From NCBI GenBank assembly GCA_964428345.1, contig CAYRYD010000002.1, positions 186,001 through 250,000 on the forward strand: 64,000 bases of DNA, written 5' to 3'. Under the pieces are notes generated by a model that had not been told where the DNA came from, searched no databases, and saw only the letters and a list, made by a program, of their open reading frames with translations. This document shows, piece by piece, positions 63,698-64,000 of the stretch. The position numbers were made by a program, and so were the translations under genes. The DNA comes from JABDMH01 sp964428345 (GTDB lineage Bacteria > Bacteroidota > Bacteroidia > Chitinophagales > Saprospiraceae). Each line of letters begins with the position of its first letter. Positions within the stretch are counted from its first letter, which is position 1.

Positions 63698-64000
63698 ATT
63701 TTCTGTTCACGTTTCGCGGTCTTTTAAAGATCGGAACGGTTGAACAGGGTTCGCCGTACATGATACTTTGGGCGATTGGCTGGAGCTTCTTGGTCAGATC
63801 AACATAGGCAGAGGCCGGCACAGGTTTGTTGCTGCAGCCTTTTATCACCACCCTCTGATCCTGTAAATGCGATACATCAAGATCTTTAATGAGGAGACTA
63901 TAATGTTTTTCCAACAGGTTTTCGACAGTACCCAGATAAATCTCCCGGGCAAACGGAGCAGCATAGGCTACCACCAGCATATACGCCCAGGTTGGTATGA
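63693..64000 (-). CDS. DUF2480 protein (N-terminus cut by window edge)
   Basis: The frame stays open to the right edge: the codons before the internal ATG 63980 read IPTWAY, continuing the family sequence, so the real start lies beyond 64000. About 102 residues are seen, with the DUF2480 C-terminal signature DQRVVIKGCSNKPVPASAYVDL and MYGEPCSTVPIFKRP. Two conserved Cys (KGCSNKP and GEPCSTVP) suggest metal or iron-sulfur binding, unproven. Cytosolic. Upstream context not visible. Confidence 0.85.
   Translation of the reverse strand, partial: IPTWAYMLVVAYAAPFAREIYLGTVENLLEKHYSLLIKDLDVSHLQDQRVVIKGCSNKPVPASAYVDLTKKLQPIAQSIMYGEPCSTVPIFKRPRNVNRKF

Overview
The window is about 64 kb of a chromosome from a Bacteroidota bacterium, most likely a Saprospiraceae-like lineage (this placement is an inference from gene content, not a phylogeny). 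Phylum-level markers are type IX secretion C-terminal sorting domains, a gliding-motility type (CHU_C) C-terminal domain, DUF4271, DUF4270, DUF4290, DUF6427 and DUF2480 proteins, a MoxR/Bat operon, a split ATP synthase operon without beta and epsilon genes, SdhCAB of the Bacteroides type, and promoters of the TTTG / TAnnTTTG kind with few Shine-Dalgarno sequences. I see no tRNA, rRNA, CRISPR array, prophage or intact transposase gene.

Layout. 1-6.1 kb: end of a beta-barrel-like protein, nadC, pyrD, dnaX, nadE. 6.3-11.5 kb: atpBEFHAG with a hairpin after atpE and a terminator at the end. 11.5-14.3 kb: a membrane polyferredoxin coupled to an FAD oxidoreductase. 14.5-16.3 kb: a T9SS cargo protein, queD-like gene, and a 261-bp element with terminal inverted repeats. 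16.3-20.1 kb: holB, ricT-like PSP1 gene, lpdA. 20.2-22.6 kb: secreted beta-helix protein and a Tat-exported intradiol dioxygenase. 22.7-24.1 kb: rsmI, pssA. 24.4-29.2 kb: a 1005-residue SprB-repeat protein overlapping lptC, then a CBS/CorC membrane protein. 29.3-32.4 kb: Nudix, hemD, DUF4271, DUF1573 on the minus strand. 32.5-35.8 kb: histidine kinase, response regulator, two small lipoproteins and a convergent secreted protein. 35.9-43.7 kb: moxR-DUF58-membrane protein-batA-batB-batC-short batD-batD. 43.8-49.1 kb: asnS, a palindrome-rich gap, sdhCAB. 49.3-64 kb: unknown gene, rnr, DUF819, GT5-like protein, DUF4270, DUF4290, murA, polyprenyl synthase, DUF6427, dsbD, a second copy of the inverted-repeat element, a lytic transglycosylase and a truncated DUF2480 gene.

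Themes. Most of the window is housekeeping: NAD synthesis, DNA polymerase clamp loader (both dnaX and holB), energy conservation (ATP synthase, succinate dehydrogenase, lipoamide dehydrogenase), envelope building (lptC, murA, polyprenyl synthase, lytic transglycosylase, dsbD) and surface proteins. I found no clear new defence or mobile system. The best leads are: an A9 slippage site in dnaX whose two shifted frames stop at once, giving a possible gamma subunit; a two-copy non-autonomous repeat family; a three-copy direct repeat before the two-component operon; a BatD duplication inside the Bat operon; a surface adhesin coupled to lptC; and the polyferredoxin/FAD pair of unknown partner.
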